19,016 nt of DNA from the NCBI GenBank assembly GCA_021151535.1, contig JAGKXC010000041.1:1-19016 (forward strand), read 5' to 3'. How positions within the stretch are numbered: position 1 is the stretch's first letter; each line of letters starts with the position of its first letter. Below, piece after piece: positions 1 through 5,380 of this stretch. This stretch comes from Sphingobacteriia bacterium. GTDB lineage: Bacteria > Bacteroidota > Bacteroidia > NS11-12g > UBA955. Both the position numbers and the translations under genes were made by a program. The notes beneath the pieces were generated by a model. It had not been told where the DNA came from. It was given only the letters and a program-made list of their open reading frames with translations, and did no database searches.

Positions 1-189
1 CCTATTGAAAAATGCTTGGAGAGCGTTGTCAACTACGGAAATACCTCAGCAGCCTCTATTCCAATTGCTTGGTACAACGGTATCCAAAACGGCAAAGTAC
101 AATTGGATGACAAATTAATGTTAGCAGGTTTTGGCAGTGGACTTACTTTAGCAGGTATTTACTTGACCAATCGTATTCTGAAAGCTTAA
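1..189 (+). CDS. fabH: Beta-ketoacyl-ACP synthase III (FabH-type), C-terminal 62 residues, 5' end outside window
   Basis: FabH condenses acetyl-CoA with malonyl-ACP in the cytoplasm and so starts type II fatty-acid synthesis. Only the C-terminal end is present, open from base 1 to a TAA at 187-189. The visible residues carry the hallmark segment YGNTSAASIP, whose Asn corresponds to the catalytic Asn of the Cys-His-Asn triad, followed by the closing strand LAGFGSGLTLAG with the glycine-rich turn typical of the family. The catalytic Cys and His lie upstream of the window. A strong hairpin terminator follows the stop by about 25 bp, so this is the end of its transcription unit. Bacteroidota often carry more than one FabH-like gene, so it could be a paralogue; the thiolase-fold assignment itself is secure. 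Confidence 0.9.
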   Translation, partial: PIEKCLESVVNYGNTSAASIPIAWYNGIQNGKVQLDDKLMLAGFGSGLTLAGIYLTNRILKA

Positions 190-214
190 TATACGCTCGA
201 TTTTCGAGTTAAAA

Positions 215-250
215 CAAAAGCGGTCGAAATGAGTTTTTCGACCGCTTTTG
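215..250 (+). terminator. Intrinsic terminator after the fabH-type gene
   Basis: A 15-bp perfect stem (215-229 with 236-250, core CGGTCG/CGACCG) closes a 6-base loop. The ends of the stem are A/T runs, so it can act in both directions and also close the minus-strand transcript that ends at 312. A smaller hairpin, CTCGA/TCGAG (196-208), lies just ahead of it. Confidence 0.85.
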
Positions 251-311
251 TGATTTTAAGCCTTTGTTACAGATTAATTCAATAAACTGGCGCTAGCAAC
301 AAATTAGTATC

Positions 312-788
312 TTAACCAGACTTGCTGATGTCGCTGGCTCGTTGGAAAAAACTCCAACGAGGGTATAAAAAGGTATTTATTTTCTGTTTTTCAGAAGTAA
401 GAAGACTAATTCCAGTGTAGTTGAAATCATTGGAGTTGGGATTGATTTCCTCGATGATATCAAAAGTGCAATCTATAATGGGTAATGGTTCAAAATAGAG
501 AGTGAATACTCTCCAGTCTTCCGTTGATTCAAAATCAAACTGCTCTGGCGCCAATGGGATGTTTTTTGCCTTCAGTAGTTTGTACCGTTTGTCATCTCCT
601 TTAACCTGTATAAATGTGTAGGGTGCGATTCTTATCCATCCGCCTCTTACATACTGCCAAGGAGCCACATACCCAAAATCAATTTGTGTGAATTCCTCAC
701 TCATGAAAATCCTTAAAATTGTAGGATTCTGTTCAGCCTGTTCTCCTATAACGAAATCAATTAAGTAGGTGTTTTCTGAATTAATCAT
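312..788 (-). CDS. 158-residue beta-rich protein of unknown function, paired with the WYL regulator
   Basis: I do not recognise a named family. The ATG (786-788) overlaps the stop region of the upstream WYL gene by 4 bp, so the two are very probably co-transcribed and translationally coupled. No signal peptide or membrane segment is visible. Residues about 48-130 follow a pattern of alternating hydrophobic strands (WIRIAPYTFI, YKLLKAKNIPL, FTLYFEPLP, FDIIEE, FNYTGISL). From memory this resembles a beta-sandwich module that recurs in Bacteroidota proteins, often fused to other domains (pattern FTLYFxxLP then IE and GI). Here it would stand almost alone. The last 25 residues are polar and aromatic. 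The gene is AT-rich compared with thrS or clpB. A role as partner or effector of the WYL regulator is inferred from position only. Confidence 0.75.
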   Translation of the reverse strand: MINSENTYLIDFVIGEQAEQNPTILRIFMSEEFTQIDFGYVAPWQYVRGGWIRIAPYTFIQVKGDDKRYKLLKAKNIPLAPEQFDFESTEDWRVFTLYFEPLPIIDCTFDIIEEINPNSNDFNYTGISLLTSEKQKINTFLYPRWSFFQRASDISKSG

Positions 789-1771
789 TCGATCAAGTTT
801 TTGGTGAATTCTTTAAACCATACTGGTTCGTTAATGTTAACATGTTTTCCTTGTGAGAGAAAATATCGAGACAGTTCAATTGACGGAATCATTTCAAATC
901 TGATTGTTGAGGTTCCATTTTTGTTTTTTTCTATCTTTTGACTCTCATGTAAAGGATAAGCTTGGAAATAATGTGTTCCTAACTGACTGACCTCTATTTC
1001 TATGAATTCTGAATTTGCTTGCGGTATTGGAAATACGCCATAAACTTTATGTAAGTAATTATTGATAATAGAATTGTCGGTTTCTATATATTTTTTACTC
1101 AGTTGCACAGGATCCGTTATTCGATCCAATCCAAATGTTCTCGGTTCTTGATGAAGCTCAGAAAATCCAATGATATACCACCTGTTTTCAAATTCCTTTA
1201 TCAGAAATGGATGCAGAATTATATGATTAAAGGTTCTTTTTTTGTAAGAATAATGAATTAATGAAACGGTTATTTTCTCCTTACATGCATGATAAAATAA
1301 ATCAAAATGCTCAAATCCTCTGGAGATAGGAGGCCGCATTGTTTGTAAAATCGTTCTTCTGTTGTCAGATTCTCCTTTTGATTCAACAATCGTTGAAAAT
1401 AGCTTTTCAGCAGCGTGACTGAATTTATCGCCAATCCTCGACACTCCAAGTGACTGTATTACATCTACGGCATCGTAAATGGCAGTAATGTCTTCCGGTC
1501 GCATTGAGAGCCCCGACATAGAATAATCTGGATCCGTGTATTCGTATCCCATTTTGGAACGATTGAATTTAATTGGCGCATCAAAACCGTCGGGATAAGG
1601 CAATTTCATGTTGGCAATATCCTTTTGGATTGTCTCCACTGATGGCCGAAAATCCAACTTTTGCCAACATGCTTCGATGATATCTTCAATGGTAGGAAAC
1701 CGCCTCATGGGATTTCGTATTGCGCCATCTATGACAGTGTATCGTCTATATGCACTTTTTCCCGGATTCAT
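785..1771 (-). CDS. WYL-domain transcriptional regulator (HTH-WYL-WCX)
   Basis: A 328-residue DNA-binding regulator. The N-terminal ~80 residues form a winged helix-turn-helix (recognition region near TIQKDIANM, residues 48-55, and wing with GYEYTD). The WYL domain follows, with its name motif in NRWYIIGF (197-203) and the ligand-loop signature FGLDRI (213-218). A C-terminal WCX-like segment lies around residues 255-328. The domain order matches the BrxR/CapW/YafY class, whose studied members bind palindromes and often control defence genes; the present protein's target is inferred. The ATG is at 1769-1771. A box TACTTTTG (complement of 1779-1786) lies only 7 bp upstream, so the transcript would be nearly leaderless. 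A 17-bp palindrome at 1804-1820 sits behind it. The 158-residue gene follows with a 4-bp overlap. AT-rich. Confidence 0.88.
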   Translation of the reverse strand: MNPGKSAYRRYTVIDGAIRNPMRRFPTIEDIIEACWQKLDFRPSVETIQKDIANMKLPYPDGFDAPIKFNRSKMGYEYTDPDYSMSGLSMRPEDITAIYDAVDVIQSLGVSRIGDKFSHAAEKLFSTIVESKGESDNRRTILQTMRPPISRGFEHFDLFYHACKEKITVSLIHYSYKKRTFNHIILHPFLIKEFENRWYIIGFSELHQEPRTFGLDRITDPVQLSKKYIETDNSIINNYLHKVYGVFPIPQANSEFIEIEVSQLGTHYFQAYPLHESQKIEKNKNGTSTIRFEMIPSIELSRYFLSQGKHVNINEPVWFKEFTKNLIE

Positions 1772-1778
1772 CTTTTTT

Positions 1779-1820
1779 CAAAAGTATTACTATTTTTTTG
1801 ATTCCGTATGTATGATACGG
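1779..1820 (-). promoter_or_regulatory. Promoter box and palindromic operator candidate of the WYL gene
   Basis: The minus strand shows TACTTTTG (1779-1786), a match to the Bacteroidota -7 element TAnnTTTG. Behind it lies a perfect inverted repeat CCGTAT-GTATG-ATACGG (1804-1820). No clear TTTG occurs at -33; the palindrome begins about 17 bp upstream of the -7 box and covers that region. This fits an operator for autoregulation by the WYL protein, which is inferred. The site also lies upstream of the divergent UVR-motif gene (start 1923) and could affect both. Confidence 0.5.
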
Positions 1821-1922
1821 TTTGCTTGAGTTTTTTTGAACCATCAAAATTATTTTGAATGGAAACTCAATTAGAATCAAAATTCTTCATGCTGGTGATT
1901 TGCCAATAATTTTAACGGACGT

Positions 1923-2426
1923 ATGAACGCTGATAAAATCCGAATGCGCATCTATGAACTCAAATATGAAAGAGAGAAGTATAGAGTTGAGCAAAAAAAG
2001 GCTGTTGAAATTCAAAATTTTGATGAAGCAATTAAATATCGTGATCTAGAAAATTCTGCAGATAATAAGTTGCAGGAAATTCGGAAAAACGTAATGAAAT
2101 TGTTAAATGAATGCGCTTTTAACACGCGAAACTTGTTGTATTACATTGAATTGAATGAGTTTTTATTGGAATTGGACGTGGTCTTGCATCCTTTGGATTA
2201 TCATGAATTAAATAATGAAGATTACCTAAGGTCAAAACTGAATTTAGCTTGGGAGTTGAGATTGAATTTCATCAATCAGATGAATGAAAAAATGAAATTG
2301 GAATATAGCAGTTTAATTAACAGGCGGGCTAAATTTATTCATGAAGAAAAGCATAAAGAGGCTGAATATTTATATGAGGAATTAAAAGGTCTTTTGAGAT
2401 TAATGAAGGATTTTAATTCTAAATAA
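1923..2426 (+). CDS. UVR-motif coiled-coil protein, function unknown
   Basis: A 167-residue, strongly charged and predicted helical protein with no signal peptide. Residues about 24-45 contain a UVR-like motif (FDEAIKYRDLE, 33-43), as in the C-terminus of UvrB, in UvrC and in McsA-type proteins, where it mediates protein-protein contacts. A second, weaker copy seems to occur at about 133-157 (RRAKFIHEE...KEAEYLYEELK). The middle section is Leu/Asn-rich. There is no nuclease, helicase or zinc motif, so this is not UvrB or UvrC itself. The gene is divergent from the WYL regulator and AT-rich like it. The ATG at 1923 is the first in frame; no convincing Shine-Dalgarno or promoter was found. An adaptor role is an inference from the motif only. 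Confidence 0.75.
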   Translation: MNADKIRMRIYELKYEREKYRVEQKKAVEIQNFDEAIKYRDLENSADNKLQEIRKNVMKLLNECAFNTRNLLYYIELNEFLLELDVVLHPLDYHELNNEDYLRSKLNLAWELRLNFINQMNEKMKLEYSSLINRRAKFIHEEKHKEAEYLYEELKGLLRLMKDFNSK

Positions 2427-2431
2427 TTGCA

Positions 2432-2462
2432 TTTGCAGATTGAATTTATAGTATTACATTTG
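2432..2462 (+). promoter_or_regulatory. Perfect Bacteroidota promoter TTTG-N19-TACATTTG
   Basis: The -33 element TTTG (2432-2435) and the -7 element TACATTTG (2455-2462) are separated by 19 bp, the same geometry as the tRNA-Ser promoter in this window. It starts 5 bp after the stop of the UVR gene and would start transcription near 2468-2470, just before the hairpin-rich leader. Confidence 0.75.
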
Positions 2463-2469
2463 CAGCAGT

Positions 2470-2557
2470 ATCACGAGACCGTGAAAGGTCACCAACCGAG
2501 CATTAACCCTGCTACGGTGGTAAAATGATGCGGACGAAACGTCAAAAACAAAGGGAT
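2470..2557 (+). ncRNA. Candidate structured leader RNA ahead of the small-gene cluster
   Basis: Several hairpins can be drawn by eye directly behind a perfect promoter. H1 is GACC/GGTC (2477-2480 with 2487-2490), with an exclusive alternative CACG/CGTG (2472-2475 with 2480-2483). H2 is ACC-a-ACCG-AGC with GCT-a-CGGT-GGT (2491-2501 with 2511-2521), 10 bp with two bulged A. H3 is GACG-AAA-CGTC (2533-2543). The H2 loop contains CCCT (2507-2510), which could pair with AGGG (2552-2555) just before the ATG at 2558, forming a pseudoknot that hides a purine-rich start-site sequence. I do not recognise a known riboswitch or ribozyme class. The structure is hand-drawn; no covariation was available. Confidence 0.35.
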
Positions 2558-2773
2558 ATGAAAATCTTTATCGTTCATCGCAATCTGTTGGCTGTCAATC
2601 TAGCGTTGGCCGTTCTTTTCCTATTGTGTTTTGTTGTGTGCTCGGTTGCAGAAATGTTAACCGCCGCGCCGCGTTTGTTCGCGAATTTCCTGGGGTCTCG
2701 TGTTTTTCCCCAGCAAACATTTGTTAAACATACATATGAAAAAACACAATTATTTTATCGCCCGATTGAATGA
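2558..2773 (+). CDS. Possible 71-residue membrane peptide behind the structured leader
   Basis: An ATG at 2558 is preceded by AAAGGG two bases upstream and opens a 71-residue frame. It has one clear hydrophobic segment (about residues 9-31, LLAVNLALAVLFLLCFVV within it), a basic start and a polar tail, which would place it in the membrane. An in-frame ATG at 2525 also exists but lies inside the hairpin region, so 2558 is preferred. The 3' end overlaps the next small frame (ATG 2736) by 38 bp. The stretch 2677-2720 can also form an imperfect hairpin (TGGGG/CCCCA), so part of this frame may simply be structured RNA. No family recognised. Confidence 0.35.
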   Translation: MKIFIVHRNLLAVNLALAVLFLLCFVVCSVAEMLTAAPRLFANFLGSRVFPQQTFVKHTYEKTQLFYRPIE

Positions 2774-2894
2774 ATCAATCCGCGATGGTGTGAACGGCAT
2801 CCACCTGATGATGCTTGTTGTTGAATCGAGTGCCATGGTAAATGGTGTATCGTTAATCGCCCGAAAAATTGAGAAAGGAAATGCATCATGTTGA
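2736..2894 (+). CDS. Small 52-residue protein, unknown function
   Basis: This frame starts MKKHNYFIARLNESIRDGVN and is amphipathic, with a moderately hydrophobic centre (IHLMMLVVESSAMVNGVSL) and a basic C-terminal end. Its stop overlaps the ATG of the next gene by 7 bp (shared bases 2888-2894), a typical coupled arrangement that argues both are real. Base composition matches the core genome rather than the AT-rich neighbours. I know no function; the length and coupling suggest a small accessory gene of the following 90-residue protein. Confidence 0.5.
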   Translation: MKKHNYFIARLNESIRDGVNGIHLMMLVVESSAMVNGVSLIARKIEKGNASC

Positions 2895-3160
2895 GCTACA
2901 TGTATTTCAAAAGGGAAGGGGATGGGCAGCTATTGGCCGAGTTTAAAGAGAAATTGCAGCCGCTAACAGATGCAGAATTGGAGGCGCGATTTGAATCGGC
3001 ATTGAAGTGCGGGATTGTGGGTGTGCATGCGCAATGCCTGTACCTTTTTGCGCTGTGGAAGCGGGGGAAGGAGCGGAACCTGAAATTTGCCAATGATCCG
3101 GATGGCGGCATCCAAATTGTTGATGGCCGCATTGTGAGTATTAAGCCGTTGAGTATTTAG
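2888..3160 (+). CDS. Conserved-looking small protein, 90 residues, unknown function
   Basis: Soluble, mostly helical in appearance. The central pattern LTDAELEARFESALKCGIVG followed by VHAQCLYLFALWKRGKER resembles, from memory, short hypothetical proteins common in Bacteroidota that have an acidic helix, a GIVGV(H/R)AQ turn and a YLxAL helix ending in basic residues. No role for them is known to me. The C-terminal part is a short beta-like stretch (GGIQIVDGRIVSIKPL). The start overlaps the stop of the 52-residue gene, and a Cys/Gly-rich small frame follows after about 20 bp. The DNA is GC-richer than the flanking UVR and AbiE genes. Confidence 0.65.
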   Translation: MLSYMYFKREGDGQLLAEFKEKLQPLTDAELEARFESALKCGIVGVHAQCLYLFALWKRGKERNLKFANDPDGGIQIVDGRIVSIKPLSI

Positions 3161-3179
3161 GTTGGAGGAATTGAGAAAC

Positions 3180-3374
3180 ATGGGAGCGACCTGCGGTTGC
3201 GGCTGTGGAAATTGCTGCGGTAATGGCTTCGGCTGTGGGTATGAAAGGCTGAGGCTGCGGAAATGGCTGTGGCTGGAGGTCGCTTTTTTATCAATTTTTG
3301 CATTTTTCGCAACAAATGTGGAGAATGGAGGGAGATTAACTGAGATTGCGGGATGGAAGGATGTTGTTGTATAA
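3180..3374 (+). CDS. Possible Cys/Gly-rich 64-residue membrane peptide
   Basis: From the ATG at 3180 the first 20 residues alternate Cys and Gly, with six cysteines (C5, C7, C9, C12, C13, C19). A basic stretch (ERLRLRKW) and a hydrophobic helix of about 18 residues (WLWLEVAFLSIFAFFATN) follow. A purine-rich TTGGAGGAA lies 10-18 bp upstream, right after the stop of the 90-residue gene. An alternative TTG start at 3162 adds six residues. The 5' half of the DNA is a degenerate repeat of GGCTGTGG/GGCTGCGG, so the peptide may be a by-product of low-complexity DNA. If real, it could bind metal or form disulfides, but this is inference. Confidence 0.3.
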   Translation: MGATCGCGCGNCCGNGFGCGYERLRLRKWLWLEVAFLSIFAFFATNVENGGRLTEIAGWKDVVV

Positions 3375-3410
3375 TTAATGTAAAAATAAAAGAATGATAA
3401 GTGTGGAATT

Positions 3411-3441
3411 TTGTCGCAAAAAAAGTATAAATTTGCGACAA
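3411..3441 (+). promoter_or_regulatory. Inverted repeat and promoter box of the AbiE operon
   Basis: A perfect 10-bp inverted repeat, TTGTCGCAAA (3411-3420) and TTTGCGACAA (3432-3441), is spaced by 11 bp, so the centres lie 21 bp (two helical turns) apart. The right arm overlaps TAAATTTG (3428-3435), a -7 match; the left arm overlaps a TTTG (3410-3413), though that spacing (14 bp) is short. AbiEi-type antitoxins are known to repress their operon by binding promoter inverted repeats. This placement also shows that the antitoxin start is at 3457, downstream of the operator. Confidence 0.65.
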
Positions 3442-3456
3442 TTGAGATTAGGGATT

Positions 3457-4053
3457 ATGGCTGAAAGTGTTGTAATACAAGTGTTAAACAGGATTAGGTT
3501 GAATCACCGTGGGAAGATTTTTTTTGTAGAAAGTTTCATTGATATTTCAAATGCTAGATCAGTAAATAAAGCACTTGAAAGATTGGTGAAATCAGGTGAA
3601 ATTTCAAGAATAGCACAAGGTATTTACGTGCGGCCAGTAATAGATGATTTGATTGGTGAGATTTTTCCAAGTATTGAAGAAGTTGCACGAGCAATTGCTA
3701 AACGGGATAGGGCTATTATTCAGCCAGTTGGCAATTTTGCAATGTATAAATTGGGGTTAACAACACAGGTGCCACTCAATATTGTTTTTATTACAAATTC
3801 ATCAGCTAGGGAAATTAAAATAGGGAAGCAGGTAATTGTTTTTAAAAAAGCAAGTTCTAGAAGTTTGGCATTTATTGGTAAAACAAGTTCCTTAGCCATT
3901 CAAGCGCTTAGAGCATTAGGTAAAGATCAAATTGAATTTAGTCAACTAGAACATTTGAGACAATTACTTAAAAAAGAAAATCCGAAGGATTTAAAACATG
4001 ATTTAACATTAGCTCCAGTTTGGATTAGAAATTTATTGACATCCAATGAATGA
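3457..4053 (+). CDS. AbiEi-like (DUF6088 type) antitoxin of a type IV toxin-antitoxin system
   Basis: A 198-residue protein from the ATG at 3457. An in-frame ATG at 3394 is less likely, because it would place the promoter palindrome inside the coding region. The N-terminal ~65 residues form a winged helix (SVVIQVLNRIRLNH..., then VNKALERLVKSGEISRIAQG with the wing IYVRP), as in AbiEi and DUF6088 antitoxins. The middle part (IIQPVGNFAMYKLGLTTQVP, then IVFITNSSAREIKIG) is the typical domain that counteracts the toxin. The last helices are basic. The stop overlaps the toxin ATG by 8 bp, so translation is coupled. It is expected to repress its own operon through the inverted repeat at 3411-3441. 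The gene is strongly AT-rich, suggesting transfer. Confidence 0.82.
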   Translation: MAESVVIQVLNRIRLNHRGKIFFVESFIDISNARSVNKALERLVKSGEISRIAQGIYVRPVIDDLIGEIFPSIEEVARAIAKRDRAIIQPVGNFAMYKLGLTTQVPLNIVFITNSSAREIKIGKQVIVFKKASSRSLAFIGKTSSLAIQALRALGKDQIEFSQLEHLRQLLKKENPKDLKHDLTLAPVWIRNLLTSNE

Positions 4054-5071
4054 ATGGTCTCATCTTAAAAATTGGTTCCAATTACCAGATAAAACAAAAA
4101 TTAGGCTATTTGCTGATACGAGCAGGAGAATGGGATTGCCGTCAACTTCAGTGATAGAAAAGGATTGGTGGATTGTTCATACATTGGGTGTTGTTTATTC
4201 TTTAGAATGTTCTTCCTCTATGATTTTCAAAGGCGGTACATCTTTGAGTAAAGGATGGCAATTAATAAATCGATTTTCTGAAGATATTGATTTGGCATTA
4301 AATAGAGAATTCTTTGGATTTACAGATGAACTTAATAAAAGTGATATTCGAAAGTTGCGCAAAATGTCATTCGAATTTATTTCAGAAGTTCTTTCAGTTC
4401 AGTTGAATCAGAAATTTGCAGAATTGGGTTTTGAAAATGTATCTGTAAAACCAGAAAAAGTTGGGAATCATAATCAGGATCCATTAATCATTGAAGTTTT
4501 TTATAAAAAGTTAACAGAAATTGACCCTTATTTGAAGCCTGGTGTGTTGTTAGAAATTGGTAGTAGATCAATGAATGAACCCATTACCAAAAGAACATTT
4601 AGAACTTATATTTCTGAATTGTTTGGGATGCACAATTTTGCGGATGAGGCTATCACTATTCCTACAGTAAATCCAGAACGGACATTCTTAGAAAAGATTT
4701 TTTTATTACATGAAGAATTTCAAAAACCTCATGATAAAATTAGGGTTAAAAGACTAAGTCGACATTTGTATGATATTGAACGATTGAGTAGAACTGAATT
4801 TGCAAAAAGTGCATTGAACGATATTGAATTATATAGCAAAATAGTAAAACATCGAGAAAAATTCACTCCTATTTCTGGAATTGATTATACAGGTCATATC
4901 CCTGAAAAAATAATATTTATTCCTCCAAAGGAAGTAATGCGGAAATGGGAAATTGATTACAATGAAATGTATGAAAGTATGATTTACGGAGAAAAATATA
5001 GTTTCTCAGAAATGATTGAACGACTATTAAATCTTCAATCTCAAATAAATGACATTAAAATTGATAATTAA
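4046..5071 (+). CDS. AbiEii/AbiGii-family nucleotidyltransferase toxin
   Basis: A 341-residue nucleotidyltransferase-fold toxin, the partner of the AbiEi-like antitoxin. The catalytic signature is intact: FKGGTSLSK (61-69) carries the nucleotide-binding GG(T)S, and RFSEDIDL (76-83) carries the metal-binding acidic pair DxD-like SEDID. The family's C-terminal motifs ERTFLEKIFLLHEE (211-224) and RLSRHLYDIERL (236-247) are present. Proteins of this family block growth by modifying a cellular target; for AbiEii a GTP-dependent activity, and for related MenT toxins addition of nucleotides to tRNA, are reported. The target here cannot be read from sequence. No truncation or frameshift is seen. The unit ends before the bidirectional hairpin at 5112-5135. 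It lies next to tRNA-Ser, and AbiE systems act in phage abortive infection. Confidence 0.88.
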   Translation: MNEWSHLKNWFQLPDKTKIRLFADTSRRMGLPSTSVIEKDWWIVHTLGVVYSLECSSSMIFKGGTSLSKGWQLINRFSEDIDLALNREFFGFTDELNKSDIRKLRKMSFEFISEVLSVQLNQKFAELGFENVSVKPEKVGNHNQDPLIIEVFYKKLTEIDPYLKPGVLLEIGSRSMNEPITKRTFRTYISELFGMHNFADEAITIPTVNPERTFLEKIFLLHEEFQKPHDKIRVKRLSRHLYDIERLSRTEFAKSALNDIELYSKIVKHREKFTPISGIDYTGHIPEKIIFIPPKEVMRKWEIDYNEMYESMIYGEKYSFSEMIERLLNLQSQINDIKIDN

Positions 5072-5111
5072 ACGCTGATATCGATTAGCACCTCAAACCA
5101 TCAGAAAACAA

Positions 5112-5135
5112 AAAAGACCGCGGTTGCGGTCTTTT
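5112..5135 (-). terminator. Terminator of tRNA-Ser, probably bidirectional
   Basis: A 10-bp perfect stem AAAAGACCGC/GCGGTCTTTT (5112-5121 with 5126-5135) has a GGTT loop. On the minus strand it starts just 3 bp after the tRNA and runs into a T-rich tract. On the plus strand it can also end the AbiE transcript. Confidence 0.85.
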
Positions 5136-5137
5136 CG

Positions 5138-5224
5138 CGGTGAGGGGGGGATTCGAACCCCCGGAACAGTTTCCCGTTCGTCAGTTTAGCAAACTGGTGG
5201 TTTAAGCCACTCACCCACCTCACC
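5138..5224 (-). tRNA. tRNA-Ser (anticodon GCU)
   Basis: The minus strand folds as a class II tRNA of 87 nt. The acceptor stem is GGTGAGG/CCTCACC (5218-5224 with 5139-5145), with discriminator G at 5138. The anticodon stem CAGTT/AACTG holds the loop TTGCTAA, giving anticodon GCT. The long variable arm is built on GAACGGG...TGTTC. The T-arm reads GGGGG TTCGAAT CCCCC. It decodes AGC/AGU. CCA is not encoded. It has its own promoter upstream and terminator downstream. tRNA-Ser genes are common integration sites, but I saw no second copy of the 3' end in the window. Confidence 0.96.
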
Positions 5225-5234
5225 AATGGGGCTG

Positions 5235-5265
5235 CAAATATACAATCTCGCATCGTTTTTTCAAA
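5235..5265 (-). promoter_or_regulatory. Promoter of tRNA-Ser, TTTG-N19-TATATTTG
   Basis: On the minus strand the -33 TTTG (complement of 5262-5265) and the -7 TATATTTG (complement of 5235-5242) are separated by 19 bp, an exact match to the Bacteroidota consensus. The start site would fall about 5 bp before the mature tRNA 5' end. Confidence 0.8.
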
Positions 5266-5359
5266 TCATCGCCCAAAAAAATCAAAGAAATCTTTATACC
5301 CCCAACCAAATACCTGAATTTCAATCGCATTTCATCGCTGAAATTCCGCGCGCTTTTCG

Positions 5360-5367
5360 TATTTTTG
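5360..5367 (+). promoter_or_regulatory. -7 element of the thrS operon promoter
   Basis: TATTTTTG matches TAnnTTTG and ends 13 bp before the thrS ATG, implying a leader of only a few bases. No TTTG occurs at the ideal -33 distance. No T-box or tRNA-like leader structure is visible ahead of thrS. Confidence 0.5.
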
Positions 5368-5380
5368 CAATCCTTTCAAA

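Noticed and set aside
2470..2557. Hammerhead ribozyme, suggested by GGACGAAAC near 2532
   Set aside because: The required CUGANGA core and the matching stems are not in the correct arrangement.
2525..2557. ATG at 2525 as start of the 71-residue membrane peptide
   Set aside because: It sits inside the hairpin region, while the ATG at 2558 has AAAGGG just upstream and begins close to the hydrophobic segment.
2896..3441. Several minus-strand open frames opposite the 90-residue and Cys/Gly-rich genes
   Set aside because: They are low-complexity shadows of the plus-strand genes, without promoter, signal or family resemblance.
5138..5224. tRNA-Ser as the attachment site of an integrated element
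   Set aside because: No second copy of the tRNA 3' end and no integrase gene were found in the window, so integration here cannot be supported.
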